The translations under genes and the position numbers were made by a program. The notes below the pieces were generated by a model, which made no database searches, was not told where the DNA came from, and worked only from the letters and a program-made list of their open reading frames with translations. Positions 1 to 10,589 of a stretch of 64,000 bases of DNA are shown here, one piece after another. The DNA comes from Epichloe hybrida (lineage: Eukaryota; Ascomycota; Sordariomycetes; Hypocreales; Clavicipitaceae), in the NCBI GenBank assembly GCA_019022495.1, contig JAFEKR010000026.1:1-64000 (forward strand). The letters are read 5' to 3'. Within the stretch, counting starts at the first letter, position 1; each line of letters starts with the position of its first letter.

Positions 1-177
1 CGCTTGCTGTAGCGCCAACAGCCGACTCTGCAGAGCAAACGCATCCAGAGGAGATAATTCCGGCGGCGCTTCGCCAGCAACGTGCATGCGAGGCGATCGC
101 AGAGCTCTTGATATGGATGATGCGGCGGAAGAGTGCGAGTCGACTCGCAAATCGAGCATGTTCGGCCGTTTCGACAT
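1..177 (-). CDS. N-terminal part of an unknown conserved-looking protein (cut by window edge)
   Basis: An ATG at 177-175 opens a frame that stays open to the window edge (59 codons). The start reads MSKRPNMLDLRVDS and later contains PPELSPLDAFALQSRLL, a Ser/Arg-rich then Pro/Leu-rich start that looks like a real N-terminus rather than random sequence. The same strand upstream (178 to about 1450) holds only repeats and homopolymers, which fits a promoter or leader. I do not recognise the family. The gene continues to the left of the window, so length and domains are unknown. Confidence 0.55.
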   Translation of the reverse strand, partial: MSKRPNMLDLRVDSHSSAASSISRALRSPRMHVAGEAPPELSPLDAFALQSRLLALQQA

Positions 178-469
178 GATCGCTTTGTCAAGCACCGTCA
201 CAAGACGCCGCTGAATCGCATACAGGTGTGTCGAGAAGTCGGTGATTTCGCAGCAGTGTTAGGAAGAAATCTGACAGTGGCAACGACGGAAATCAAGTCT
301 CTCAAAGGGAGCTGGAATCCTGCTTGGTTGGCTCGGCAAGGTGTCTCTGTCGCTAGCTCAAGTGTATTACGGCCCATGGGGCGGTTGCGTGTCTTCCGAA
401 CCAAAATGGCAGCAGCGACTTATTAATTGCGACCTAGCAGCCGGAGGGGGGGGGGGGGGGGGGGCAGGG

Positions 470-528
470 AAAGAATAGGGTTCGAAAACTGCAGCTTCGA
501 AAGAATAGGGTTCGAAAACTGCAGCTTC
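470..528. repeat. 30-bp unit, tandem duplicate
   Basis: The unit starting AAAGAATAGGGTTCG occurs twice head to tail, directly after a 19-G homopolymer. The copies match over their whole length. Confidence 0.85.
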
Positions 529-989
529 TTAAGCGATCGCTGGTACGGCTGGTGCGGAATTCAAGTAATCGTGGTTTCGTCAGGTTGTTGTAGACTGACT
601 GCAGCCCAAAATAGGAGGCAGACGTGGAACTGGGATATGAATGTGTCGGTGGTCGGTCGCAGACTCGAAGCGAGAGGGATAACAAGTTCGTTTCCAGCCC
701 AAAAACAAACAAAAAACGACTGTGCTTGGTATGATTCTCAGTGACAAATTGGGTCAGAGGTGCCGGCATAGGGTGAAGCGAATGAATGGATCGAAGGGCG
801 ATGGATGTCCCTGATGCGCAGTGGTCAAAGTGGTTCAACCGAAGAAAGGTAGGACAAATGAGTGCAGTGTTGGTTAGAGCGAGGTCACAATAAAGAAAAG
901 GCGCGGGTATGAATGTCGACGCTGGACTTGGTATAGGGCCTTGATCCCAAACAATGGAGGTTTGGGACCGATCGAGTCGGATTCTGCAT

Positions 990-1104
990 CCAGAAGGGGA
1001 GAAGGAGGGAAGGGGAGAAGGAGGGAAGGGGAGAAGGAGGGAAGGGGAGAAGGTGAGAAGTGGAGAAGGGGAGGGAGAGGGAGAGGGAGAGGGAGAGGGG
1101 AGAG
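990..1104. repeat. Polypurine/polypyrimidine microsatellite
   Basis: GGGGAGAAGGAGGGAA-type units repeat about four times and then grade into GGGAGA hexamers. The + strand is almost pure A/G, so the tract could form triplex or H-DNA. Confidence 0.8.
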
Positions 1105-1192
1105 ATTGCATTGCTAGTCAACTGATGTCAGGGTGCGTTGATAGCATAGGCCAGGTTTTTTAGGGGAGCGTCTATGCAGCATCCCCTCTGTG

Positions 1193-1276
1193 AAGCGGCT
1201 TAGACGTGCGATACTAGGCAGCCCCCCTCTGTGGCTAGGGAAGCGGTTTAGACATGCGATACTAGGCAGCCCCCCT
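1193..1276. repeat. 36-bp block duplicated at 48-bp period
   Basis: AAGCGGCTTAGACGTGCG (1193) and AAGCGGTTTAGACATGCG (1241) begin two copies that both end in CTAGGCAGCCCCCCT. The only differences are one C/T and one G/A transition. Confidence 0.8.
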
Positions 1277-1631
1277 AACCCCCCCTCCCCACCTATCCAC
1301 ATTACATAGCGGCATCCAGTGTATCAGGGACCCGGAGCGTATAATTTAATTGGCAGTACGGAGCATGTGCGGAGCATGTGCGGAACAGAACACAGTTCCA
1401 TTGTCGAGTCTGGGGTGCATGCACTTGGCCTGCCTGGCACCAACTGACTGAATGCACGCCACTTTGCTAAACCCCCCCGTGGAAGCCCTGACTGGTTGTG
1501 CCTACCTACTGGGCCCTGGCATTGGGCTTGATTCATTCATTTCCAGAGGAGACTCATCAGCTCATCAGGAGAGCAACCTGTTCCTGGACGCCCACCCCGT
1601 AGCCATGTTACAAGAAAGTGCACATCGAACA

Positions 1632-2644
1632 ATGGACGAATCTTCCATCCTTTCCCGCTTCGACGACCTAGTCCGCTCTGGTGCAGTGCGGTACGACGAG
1701 AACCAAGAAACCATCCGCCACACGGCGGGCGGTCTCACCGTGAGCACCACCTAACCTGCACCACTTGACGCAAACACGTGAAGCCAATATCAGCCCGTAC
1801 TAAGAGTGAAAGCCACGTCTAGTTTCGGTTCGTTGTTACCTCAGCTCTCGCGGACAAGCCCACGCTCCCGCCGCATTCGACGCCTTCAACGCCTTCAACG
1901 CACTCAACGCACTCAACGCACTCAACGCAGGATGATGAGAGAGCAGAAGCTGATGGCGAGAGACGGGCAGGAAGCGACATCTCTACCAAGGGCTATGAGT
2001 TTGGCCAAGTCGACGGCACTCACCTACTCATCGCCAACAAATTCTGCTACGCCAGACCCCATCTCGTGCTCCTGACCTGCGACGGACACCGCAGACAGCA
2101 TGAGCCCCTGGACAAAAGCGACCTGGAGGCCGCCTGGGCCGTCCTCACCACCATGAACTCAGACTACCTTGCCTTCTACAACTGCGGCAGGGACGGAGGC
2201 TGCAGCCGTTTGCACAAGCACATGCAGTTTCTTCCCAAGCCGGACCACAGCTTCGCCGACTTCTTGGATGCAGAAGAGGACGAGGCGCAGCCTGCCGCCG
2301 TCCCCTTTCACTGGTTCTACAAACGACTGACCGCTAATGATGTCAGCCCAGCGGGTCTCGTGGAGATATACACAAAACTCCTCGCACAGGCTACGGCTGT
2401 CGGTCACGGCCTGGCTGACCATGCCGACACAGCTCCGCCGGACGCGGCGTGCCCTCACAACCTGATCCTGACTAGGCGGTGGATGATTGTCATCCCGAGA
2501 CGTCGAGCCGCCGTAAATGAAAAGGCCGGTGTGAATGCTCTCGGTATGCTTGGTGTCATTGTCGTCGCCACGAAGCCAGAGGTTGACAACTGGGTCCGCC
2601 AGGGGCTCACTGAATCCTTAAGGAAGCTGGGTGTTCCCAAGTAG
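1632..2644 (+). CDS. apa2: ATP adenylyltransferase (Ap4A phosphorylase)
   Basis: Exons 1632-1739 and 1823-2644; the intron runs GTGAGC...CTAG. The product is 309 residues, close to the usual size of the family. It phosphorolyses diadenosine tetraphosphate to ATP and ADP in the cytosol or nucleus. Evidence in sequence: the RFDDLV...GAVRYD start, FRFVVTSALADKP just after the splice, ANKFCYARPHLVLLT, and the GGCSRLHKHMQFLP block with the HxHxQ triad of HIT-like nucleotidyl transferases (catalytic histidine). The C-terminal part LILTRRWMIVIPR...GMLGVIVV matches the second ATP_transf domain. Between the two blocks sits a Ser/Thr/His/Pro low-complexity loop built from a 9-bp DNA repeat (about 1875-1930). 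An in-frame ATG at 1605 would add nine residues. Confidence 0.9.
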
Positions 2645-3107
2645 ACAAGTTGTTCAATCCTTTCGGCTCGTGTATGTTGTAGAACACGGTGCTGGCTTGG
2701 AGATTGAGCAATATAGGTGTCATTTAAACAAGTGAATGATGACTTGTTCAATGCGTATTCTTTTATGCTATGGCGCGAATTGGATCGGGCACATCTCCAC
2801 GGAACACCAGGCAGAATTCATACCTTCCTGGGCAGTAGCATATGTCGCTGTATACTGAACAAGCACATCTCTACTCGTAGCTATTCTCTCAAATTTGGCC
2901 AACTCTACACGCTCTAATTCACCCAGTCTGCGGCACTCTCTAAACATTTTGATATAAGCACAGCTTTTGCAGCACGTCGCATACCGACATTCCAGAACAA
3001 TCCAAAAAAAAGAGAGAGAAAAAAGAGGGGAAACGATACAAAAACGCCATGTTCTATGCTTCATCAAAGTGTCTCTGTGCCACACACGTGGTTCCAATTC
3101 CCTTTGT
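2645..3107. other. Convergent 3' intergenic space
   Basis: Lies between the 3' ends of the Ap4A phosphorylase gene and the ERV46 gene. AT-rich stretches suit polyadenylation of both. No gene, RNA or repeat recognised. Confidence 0.5.
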
Positions 3108-4531
3108 TCACAGGTCCTTTGACCGCATCTTCTTGAGCCTCGAGGCGCCCTCAAACAAGCCACGGTCAACAGCAGCAGCAACTGTAAGAGTACCGCCGAC
3201 GATGGCACAAAGCCCCGCCAGGAATCCAGTGAAGGTCTTGGCTGGCTCCTGGCGGTTGATGACTTTCATGGGAGAAATGTCCTGCCCAAAATTATTAGCT
3301 CAAGTTGGCCATGCAATCATGTGTGGCCAACACGTGTTCGCGACTTACGTATGAGAAGAAAACGCCGGGGATGCCGCCCTGTGAATGCTGGCGCTCCGCG
3401 TGACCTTCGGCGGCATCGTTTCCACCCTGAAGACTTCTTCTGTGGCTGGTGACGGAGTACTGGTGTGTCTCGATGCTGCCATCGCCATTTGTATCCACGA
3501 AACCGGCGGCATTCTTCGACTTCTTCTCCCAGCCAAGGGGCAGATATGAAGTGGGCACAATCTTGACAAAGTACATGTAGTTGTAGCCTGGATCCGTCGT
3601 GACTTGCTTGGAACCGTCGAGTGGATTCTGGTTCTGGTTGGTCCAGGGCATCATGTTCTTGCCCATGCTCTGGAACAGCGCAGCAGGCAGCCGAGGACCG
3701 AAGCGCAGCTGGTGAATGATGTGGGTAAAGTCGTGCTGTTTGCCATTGGGGGTCTCCCAGTAGTTGGCGAGGTCGTGGACATGCATGTTCCCGTTGCTGA
3801 AACTGCGGCCAGGGGCGAGGTGGAAGTTTCCGACGACCTTGTTCACCTGCAATCCGCCTTCAATCCGGCAACCTTCCTCGCGCTGTTGGTCCAGTCTCTC
3901 GGCGTAATGCTCGCGTGTGCACTGTTCGACGTTCTCGCCTCTGCCAAACGCCCAGCCGTGCGAGGCATAGGCTTCTCGAACTTCATCACAGGTATTGCAG
4001 CATCCAGCCTTCTTGGCCTGAGGAGGGGCCGTGGCGCCGTAGCATTCACCACAATAGGAGGGGTCAAGGTGCTCGGCAGTCTCGTCGTGCAGGTTCAGTG
4101 ATTTGACATCAATAACACCGCCGCCTTGAGCCTCGGGCTGGAGGCGGACTTTATTGACCCCATGTGCAACTCCATGTTGTTGCTCTCCAGAAACATCCAT
4201 GACATCGAGCGTGAGCAGCTCACAGGGCATCTTGGGGAATGTTATGTTGAGATGGATTTCCATGCGCTCTCCTGTTTGGGGGGGTTCGGTCAGTCGTCTG
4301 CTAGGAAATGAATTCGGGTGCCGCAGAATTTCCCATACCTCTGCTCTTGTCTACAACCAGTTCGGGATGTATCACGACACGACGGTAATCGACCCATTCT
4401 CCCCATGACAGGAGCAGCACAATGAGCAGTGACACAATGGTCACAATACCACCGCTGGTGGTGCGGATGCGTGCCTCATCCACTGTTTTTGTGAATGCAT
4501 CTAGCTTCGTGAATCTCGACTTGACCGGCAT
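3108..4531 (-). CDS. erv46: ERV46-type COPII/COPI vesicle cargo receptor
   Basis: Three exons: 4531-4339, 4271-3349, 3281-3108, giving 429 residues. Erv46 works with Erv41 as a cargo receptor cycling between ER and Golgi. The start MPVKSRFTKLDAFTKTVDEAR is followed by a membrane helix (GGIVTIVSLLIVLLLSWGEW), the conserved VDKSRGERMEIHLNITFP junction across intron 1, a long lumenal domain with Cys pairs (SYCGECYG, GCCNTCDEVR), and a second helix near the C-terminus (FTGFLAGLCAIVGGTLTVA). The tail ends in KKMRSKDL, a short basic cytosolic end typical of these receptors. Both introns keep phase exactly. It is divergent from the CstF-64 gene. Confidence 0.93.
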
Positions 4532-5254
4532 TGTGATTATCGTGCTGAGATTCGATTCGGGTTCAAAGTCGAGGTGGCGGAATTGACGGTAGCAAGCTCC
4601 CCACGGAGGAACTGTTGAGCGGACACCTGGCCTGCGGCGACGAGACTGCACTTTTGCACTTTGCTGTGGGAAATCAAAAGCTCGAGGGATATTTGAAAAA
4701 GAAAGTCGGGGGGTTGGTCGCAGCCAATTGCACCGTAGAAGCCGGAACGGAGGGGCACGAGATGTTGGCTCAATGCAGCGCACAATTGGGTTGTCGCACG
4801 TTTGCGAGATTCGCGAAGTCGAGAATGTTATCTTACATGATGGCGGCGTTGAGGCCACAGTCGCAAGTACTTGGCCAGATCGGGGCGAGGCTAATAACAG
4901 AATAACAGACGCTAACAGGAGCCAAGCGCCGATCAGGTCCCCCGGAGCAGCACGCGTTCGTTCCACAGCGCAAAATGATCGGCAAATCGCCGGAAAGGCG
5001 CAATACTGCTTGTTGGCCTTGTCAAATGCTGGTCCTCCCAGTGAGCTGCGACGGAAGGTGACGTGACGGCCCATTCACCATTTTCTTGCATCATACCAAA
5101 AGAAAGCTTCTGGATTTGAAGAAAAAGGACCAGCAGCGCATTCGCGACGCGCGCCTGCTCGAGACACCCGGGGCCAACCAAGTGCTCGACTCGTTTCGCC
5201 TAGCCGGTTCATTTTTCTCTCTTCCGACGCAACAGCCGCGGGCCTTTCCCCGAT
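4532..5254. other. Divergent promoter region (ERV46 / CstF-64)
   Basis: About 720 bp between two start codons pointing apart. Both strands have spurious frames. No repeat or RNA seen. Presumed to hold both promoters. Confidence 0.5.
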
Positions 5255-6417
5255 ATGTCGACAAGGCCGCCCTCTCGTGTTGTATTCGTGGGAAATATTC
5301 CTTACGGTATGGTGTATATCCTGCATCGCGCCCGTCTCTCTCGTCGTGCTGCCAGGCGTTTTGCTTACTCGAGGCTGCAGGCCTTTCCGAGGAACAGATA
5401 ACAGAAATCTTCGGCCGTGCCGGCAAAGTCGAGCGATTCCGACTAGTGTACGATTCAGAAACCGGTCGTCCCAAGGGCTTTGGTTTCGCAGACTACCCTG
5501 ACACTGGTTCGTAACTCTCACCATCAGTTGCTTCCCAAAACAAAACAACGAGACATCGACCCTACGGACGGTGCCCATTTGCTGACTGGCATTGTCTCTC
5601 CTTCAAAAGATAGCGCCTCATCTGCAGTACGAAACCTGAACGACTTCGAAGTAATGGGTCGCAAGCTCCGCGTCGATTTTTCTAATGAACAAAAGAGCGG
5701 TGATGATGACAACCAGGTAAGGGGCATCAGCCTACTAGTCGTGAGCCTAAGCATAGCCGTCACCTGGAACGGCCAAAAGCTCACACGGCAGTCCACCTCT
5801 AGATGACATCGATTCCCACCAATGGTACGGCTACCAACACATACGGCGTCCAACCAAGCTCGCTACCCCCCCTGCCAGCGGGCAAGGAAATGCCTCCGGG
5901 CCTGACCTGTACCGACGCCATTTCAAGAACCCTAAACACCTTACCACCATCTCAGCTACTCGACATCCTCACCCAAATGAAGACACTGGCTTCGGCCGAG
6001 CCCCAACGAGCCACAGAACTCCTACAACAGGCGCCGCAGCTGTCATACGCTGTGTTTCAAGCAATGCTTCTCATGGGACTTGTCTCCCCGGAAGCTATCC
6101 AATCCGTCGTCGACCCCAACGCTCCTCCGCCAGTGCCTCAACCCACATCAGGTTTCGCCGCATCATCAGTCGCGTCAGGATATCCGGCAGCCATCAACAC
6201 ACCGCCTGTTGCCGGTATGTCATATGCACCTCCGGCAGCAGCTCAACCTGCATATGGAGCGCCGACGGCACCACCGGCGGCTGCGGCACCACAGGATACA
6301 GATGCTCTCATGAGAGCGGTCATGGACTTGTCTCAAGCTCAGATTGACATGCTACCCGAGGCTGATAAGCAGCAAATCCTGGCTTTAAGGGCGACGTTTG
6401 CTTCTCAGCGAAGATGA
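5255..6417 (+). CDS. rna15: Cleavage stimulation factor 64-kDa subunit (CstF-64/Rna15)
   Basis: Four exons: 5255-5306, 5381-5506, 5610-5716, 5803-6417; 299 residues. It binds U/GU-rich RNA in the CF IA/CstF complex of pre-mRNA 3'-end processing in the nucleus. One N-terminal RRM: RNP2 is VVFVGNIPYG, RNP1 is KGFGFADY, and the domain ends MGRKLRVDFS. A hinge follows (DAISRTLNTLPPSQLLDIL...ATELLQQAPQLSYAVFQAMLLMGLV) that binds CstF-77/Rna14, then a Pro/Ala-rich linker. The C-terminal helix bundle (LMRAVMDLSQAQIDMLPEADKQQILALR) is the Pcf11-binding CSTF_C domain. Every junction keeps phase. Exon 4 begins at an ATG right after TCTAG, so that ATG is internal and not the start. Confidence 0.93.
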
Positions 6418-7139
6418 AATCATGCCGAAAGGAGGATCAGACACCGTCCTGGGTTATGGTGTACGAGACCGAAGTCTGGCTGAGTGGGGAATACAAGGAA
6501 ATGACGTGGTCTCCAGGCAAGGATTCCACTTTGTTGCTACAATAGACGAGGTTATATCTGGTAAGAGTCAGGTTTCATGGGTGCCCCCCCCCCCCTACCC
6601 CCCCGAAAAAAAGAAAAGACGAACGATTATAATGTAAATATATATGCTTGTTGGTATGTCTATGAGTTCATGATAACCATGGGCTCGCAAATTAGGAGTA
6701 GATTTGCAGGTGACTCCTAATTTGCAGTTGAGCTTGCCGCAACTTGCCGCGAAACAGCACAATTCGAAATTCCACATGATTTCAAAATCAAAACTCCGCA
6801 AAGTCTAAAATAATGCCGTGTCTTCTCAAGATAGAAAGTCCTGTCGCATAACTCCCTTCTCGCTAACTGAACATTCAGTGGCATACTAAGTACCACCAAA
6901 ACCCTGGTGCAGTGCGACCCGAGTAAAACCCACACCAAAACACGGGACCCCATCCTTCTCTTTATACTTCGGTCTTATAGCCAAGATAGTGTGCAGAACG
7001 ATGCTGCTTCTTTTTTCTCCCTCTGTGCTACACTTTATCCTCCGATTCGTGTAGTGGTACGCGGTACATTGACCATTTTTATGTATATCCGTTTTGGTGT
7101 CCAAGCTTGTGTAGATGGCTTATCCTCCCCTTTTCTGGT
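6418..7139. other. Convergent 3' intergenic space
   Basis: AT-rich 3' flanks of CstF-64 (+) and the Mg transporter (-). There is a C run with an adjoining A run at about 6584-6616. No gene recognised. Confidence 0.5.
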
Positions 7140-9812
7140 TTAGACAATATTGTATACTCTCTTCGCAATCATAAAACAGGCTAGGCCGAAGCATAACAAG
7201 CCTGCCGTGATCCATGCGAACCACGTCAGATCCCCTTCGTACTCTTGACCGGGCACCCAGACGTTCATGCCCCATAAACCGGTGATGATATTCATGGGTA
7301 GGACAATGGTGCCCAGGACGGTGAGCTTGCCGAGAACATCGGCTGTTTGCTCCTGTCGTTCGTTCATGCGGATGTTGATCTGGGCTAAGTAGTTGCCGTG
7401 GGAGCGTGCTAGGATCCTGAGCAGTTGGAAAAACGAGGGTTGGGATGTCAGTATGCGTGTACGATCTTATGGCAAGTCTCACGAGGGAAAGGGGGCAACA
7501 AAGGGGGGGGGGGAACGTGACTCACTTTTCGTAGTGACCAAGGTTAGATGTCATGGTCACTATGTGATCTTGGATATCGCCGAGATAGAGACCGATTTCT
7601 GATCGGGGCGCCACCTCCCACCGCTCGTTGCATCGCTTAGCAAATCCCTTGATGACATCGGCCTTATTGCCGAGAAGACGGTACAGGCTCATGACGCGCT
7701 TTCGACAGTCGCCTACTCTTCGGAGCATGTCGCCCGAGTCAAAGAACGACGAGCTGTCGTCACGGAGATGAGCCGTCTTCTCATCCTTTTCGGGCGTGTG
7801 CATTCGTAAAATTGCGTCATCGATCTCGTCGACTTCGTCTTCGATATTTTGGATAAGTGGTTGGAAGACGTCGGTGATGTCATCGATGATGGCGTATGAT
7901 ATCCAATCGGATGACAATATGATATAGTCTCTCAACTGGCGGATGCGTCTGCGCACGTTGGCAGGATGGGGTGTCATGGAGAAGTGGAAGCTGAGAACCC
8001 CTTCCCGGAAAACTACCACGTACATGTTGACGGGCTCCAAGTAGTTTTCACTATTGATGTCCTGGTCAAAGGTGCGGTAATTGACAAAGTAGTAATGGCG
8101 GAATAGTTCGACTTTTTCGCGTGCTTCTTGTAGCATAATGTCTTCGGCTGTCAGGGGGTGGATGCCAAAGGCCTTGGCAATCACCTTCATCTCTGCTTCG
8201 GTTGGGGAGAAAATGTCGAGCCACCAGACAGGGCGGTCTCCATACCGGACTGGTTTCTCGGCGGGCTCCGTAGGCGCGGCTGGATGAACGCTGCCCTCCG
8301 GCGACTTGAAACCACTGGGACTGACACGCCTGGACAGACTCGCAGGGTCCTTGGGCGGTGGGATTGTGTCACCTTGTCGCGAGTCAGCAATAGATGGCTG
8401 TCGTGTGGAGAGTTTAGAGCTGGTATCCAGTCTAGTCAAGGATCGCTGCCGCTTTGTCGCGAGCGAGACTGTGTCCTCGTCCTCGCCGCTGCTCTCATCA
8501 TCAGACAAGATGCGCGGATCAGGAATGAAGAGCTCTTGGAAATCGCTTCCAGGTTGGACGAGTTCGGAAATGGTCTGGCTGTGGATGGTACTTTGAAACT
8601 CTTCGTTGAAATAAGTGAACCGATAGGGAGCCTCTTCGTCTGTTCGGAACCAGCCTTTTCGCACGGGTCGAAGACGACCATTGATCAATTGTGGCTCCGT
8701 GATTCTCTTGACCCGCCGCTCCTGACTGCGGTCCTCCTTCTCATACGACCTCCATTCTTCCAGCACTGACAAGTCGGGCCATTGACTCCGTCGTCGACGA
8801 GTACGTGGTTGGTAAGACTGCGGGTCATGTATCCGCGTATCATCATCACCGAGCTCGGACATGCCGGGCACGGGAAAGCAGACATCCTCCGACGTTGCAG
8901 CCGTTGGCCTCCATGTTTGCTCCTGCCTATGATCGTGGCCTCTGCTGCCCTCGGTCTCGGACAAGGCGTCCCCTCGATCCATCGAGCGCCGGGGGCTGAC
9001 ATTATGCAGTGACATGTCATCACAAATCATGACATCGCCAAAGGTCATATCCGGCCCATCCAGAGGGCCATAATTCGGTGAACCAGGGACAGACGGCGGA
9101 TGATTCACATCATAAGCGCCTTGAGAGGTTGCCAGACGCTTCGATGACTTGCTGGACCTTCGACTTCGATTTCGGCCGACTTTGGTGTCGCTGGCACCGT
9201 AGCTCGACGGCCCGGTCGCCGAGTTTCTTCTGGCCGATCCCGACAGAAGCGGTACGGTCTCGTCCCAGGGATTTCGATTATCGTGGATACCAGCACTGTT
9301 CGGGGTCTGCACTGCTCGTAGGCGGCTACCTCCTGGTGTCGTGGGGTATGGATTGTGGAAGGGACTGGACACTGCTATGGTAGAAGGTCGTCTGATACGC
9401 ATGGGTTTTCGTTCCCTAGACATGAGGTTAGAAAAATTGTAAAAAGTTGGGATTTCCATGCCAGTCGCACGCCATGGAGAATGGTACTGGAAAAAGCTTA
9501 CCGATGGTCCAGCAATGCCTCGCTGTCAATGCTGGTGCCGCTGAGACTTGCCCCAGGGAGCTGGTATGCCATGCCTGACCCCGACGGGCCGGAGGCTTCA
9601 TCGTGACTATCTTCGGTGAGAGCGGCGAAACTCTTGCGCCTTGATCGCTTCTTCTTCCCTCCTCGATGACCCTTTCTCTTCCGCGGCTGCGTGTGCGACC
9701 TCTGGTCTTGTGAGGACGGGTCTGTTGACGCAGCAGGAGCTGAAGTGACGCCTTGGGGTCCCATGGCCGGCATGGAGAGGGCACTCAGCGACCCGTTCTG
9801 GAAACTGGACAT
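7140..9812 (-). CDS. mnr2: CorA-family magnesium transporter (Mnr2/Alr type)
   Basis: Exons 9812-9502, 9415-7526 and 7416-7140; about 825 residues. A Mg2+ channel of the CorA/Alr1/Mnr2 group, vacuolar or plasma membrane. The first ~400 residues are a disordered cytosolic region, Ser/Arg-rich with a Lys/Arg cluster (PRKRKGHRGGKKKRSRRK). The CorA domain starts near RPVWWLDIFSPTEAEMKVIAKAFGIHPLTAEDI and runs through long helices (NIEDEVDEIDDAILRMHTPE). The C-terminus has the two membrane helices, with the GMN selectivity motif (about residues 783-785) after the first. The long N-terminus favours Mnr2 over mitochondrial Mrs2. A G-rich stretch near 7505-7514 lies in intron 2. Confidence 0.92.
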
Positions 9813-10589
9813 GTGTGAAGAAGACGGGCAATATCAAGAAAGAAATCGGAAAGCGTGACAATCTACCGGCCAGTGGTCGGCGGCACCTTCGCCGTCCGAG
9901 ATCAGCAGGGCGCGAGGGTCGTTGCACGAAGTTTGTTTCGTTGTCGGACAGCAGCAAGCAGGTGGGCAAGAGGTTAGAAGGAAGCATCGACTGACATCCG
10001 GGCTGGATTCGTCGAAAAGAACCAAACGACTTAGATGGGGCGCACACGGCTCGGCGCGCTAAGAAAAAGTGACACGAGTGGTGATTCGGTGATGTCAGTC
10101 GACCAATTCGGAGCCCACTGCAGAGATTCTGGCGAACCAGAGGGCACGAGCCTTGTCAAGGCTCCATTCTGCTTCCATGTACATAAATAGGGCAGGAGAG
10201 AACAGAGGGTAACTGTGGGTAATAGGGGGTATCAGAGGAGGCGCTTCAGCCACACACAGCCAGGGAACTTGTTCAATCTTGGTTTCCAGTGGGGTCCCCG
10301 TAATTCCGAAGAAATTCCACCAGAGTCGCCATTGCTGCTGCGTCGGAAGTACTGGGACCCACTGCCAATTGCATCGTGACGAAAACACATGATGGGGTTG
10401 AGTTTTCATTCAATTAAAAGACTGAGAATGCGTTTCCACCCGACAGAGTACTAAAACATACATCGTACATGATTCGCTTGCTATGCATGACCAAAACAGC
10501 GACATCATCACTACATGTGTACATTCTATAGAAATTTGAATGCTTCCGTTTTTGGACAGCCTCCCCAACTCGATGCCGCTTTTCGATCT
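9813..10589. other. Intergenic region with a hairpin element
   Basis: Between the start of the Mg transporter gene and the end of NOC4, both on the minus strand. It contains copy A of the short hairpin element (10287-10364). The rest, including frames at 10095-10409 and 10414-10614, has no recognisable coding sequence. Confidence 0.5.
10287..10364. mobile_element. Short hairpin (MITE-like) element, copy A
   Basis: A 78-bp unit whose two ends are inverted: CAGTGGGGTCCCCGTAATTC on the left, and the complement of CAGTGGGTCCCAGTACTTCC on the right. The arms surround a core containing TTCCACCAGAGTCGCC. A second copy with the same core lies at 29243-29324. No clear target duplication. Confidence 0.7.

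Larger units (their letters stand above)
178..1631. other. Repeat-rich intergenic region between two divergent genes
   Basis: No convincing gene. It holds a 19-base G run (446-464), a 30-bp unit in two copies (470-528), a long polypurine tract (about 990-1104), a 36-bp block duplicated with a 48-bp period (1193-1228 and 1241-1276), and a GGAGCATGTGC-type doublet near 1356-1384. The long frames on either strand across 434-1121 are low-complexity Ser/Pro or Gly/Glu translations of the tract. Confidence 0.6.

Noticed and set aside
470..528. tRNA-like GGGTTCGAAAA box B motifs
   Set aside because: The motif is in a 30-bp tandem duplicate; no acceptor or anticodon stems can be drawn.
434..1121. 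Long Ser/Pro-rich and Gly/Glu-rich reading frames
   Set aside because: They are translations of a polypurine microsatellite, open in several frames at once, with no conserved sequence.
5803..6417. Separate gene starting at ATG 5803
   Set aside because: The ATG follows a TCTAG acceptor directly and is in phase with the RRM exons; the product is the hinge and C-terminal part of CstF-64.
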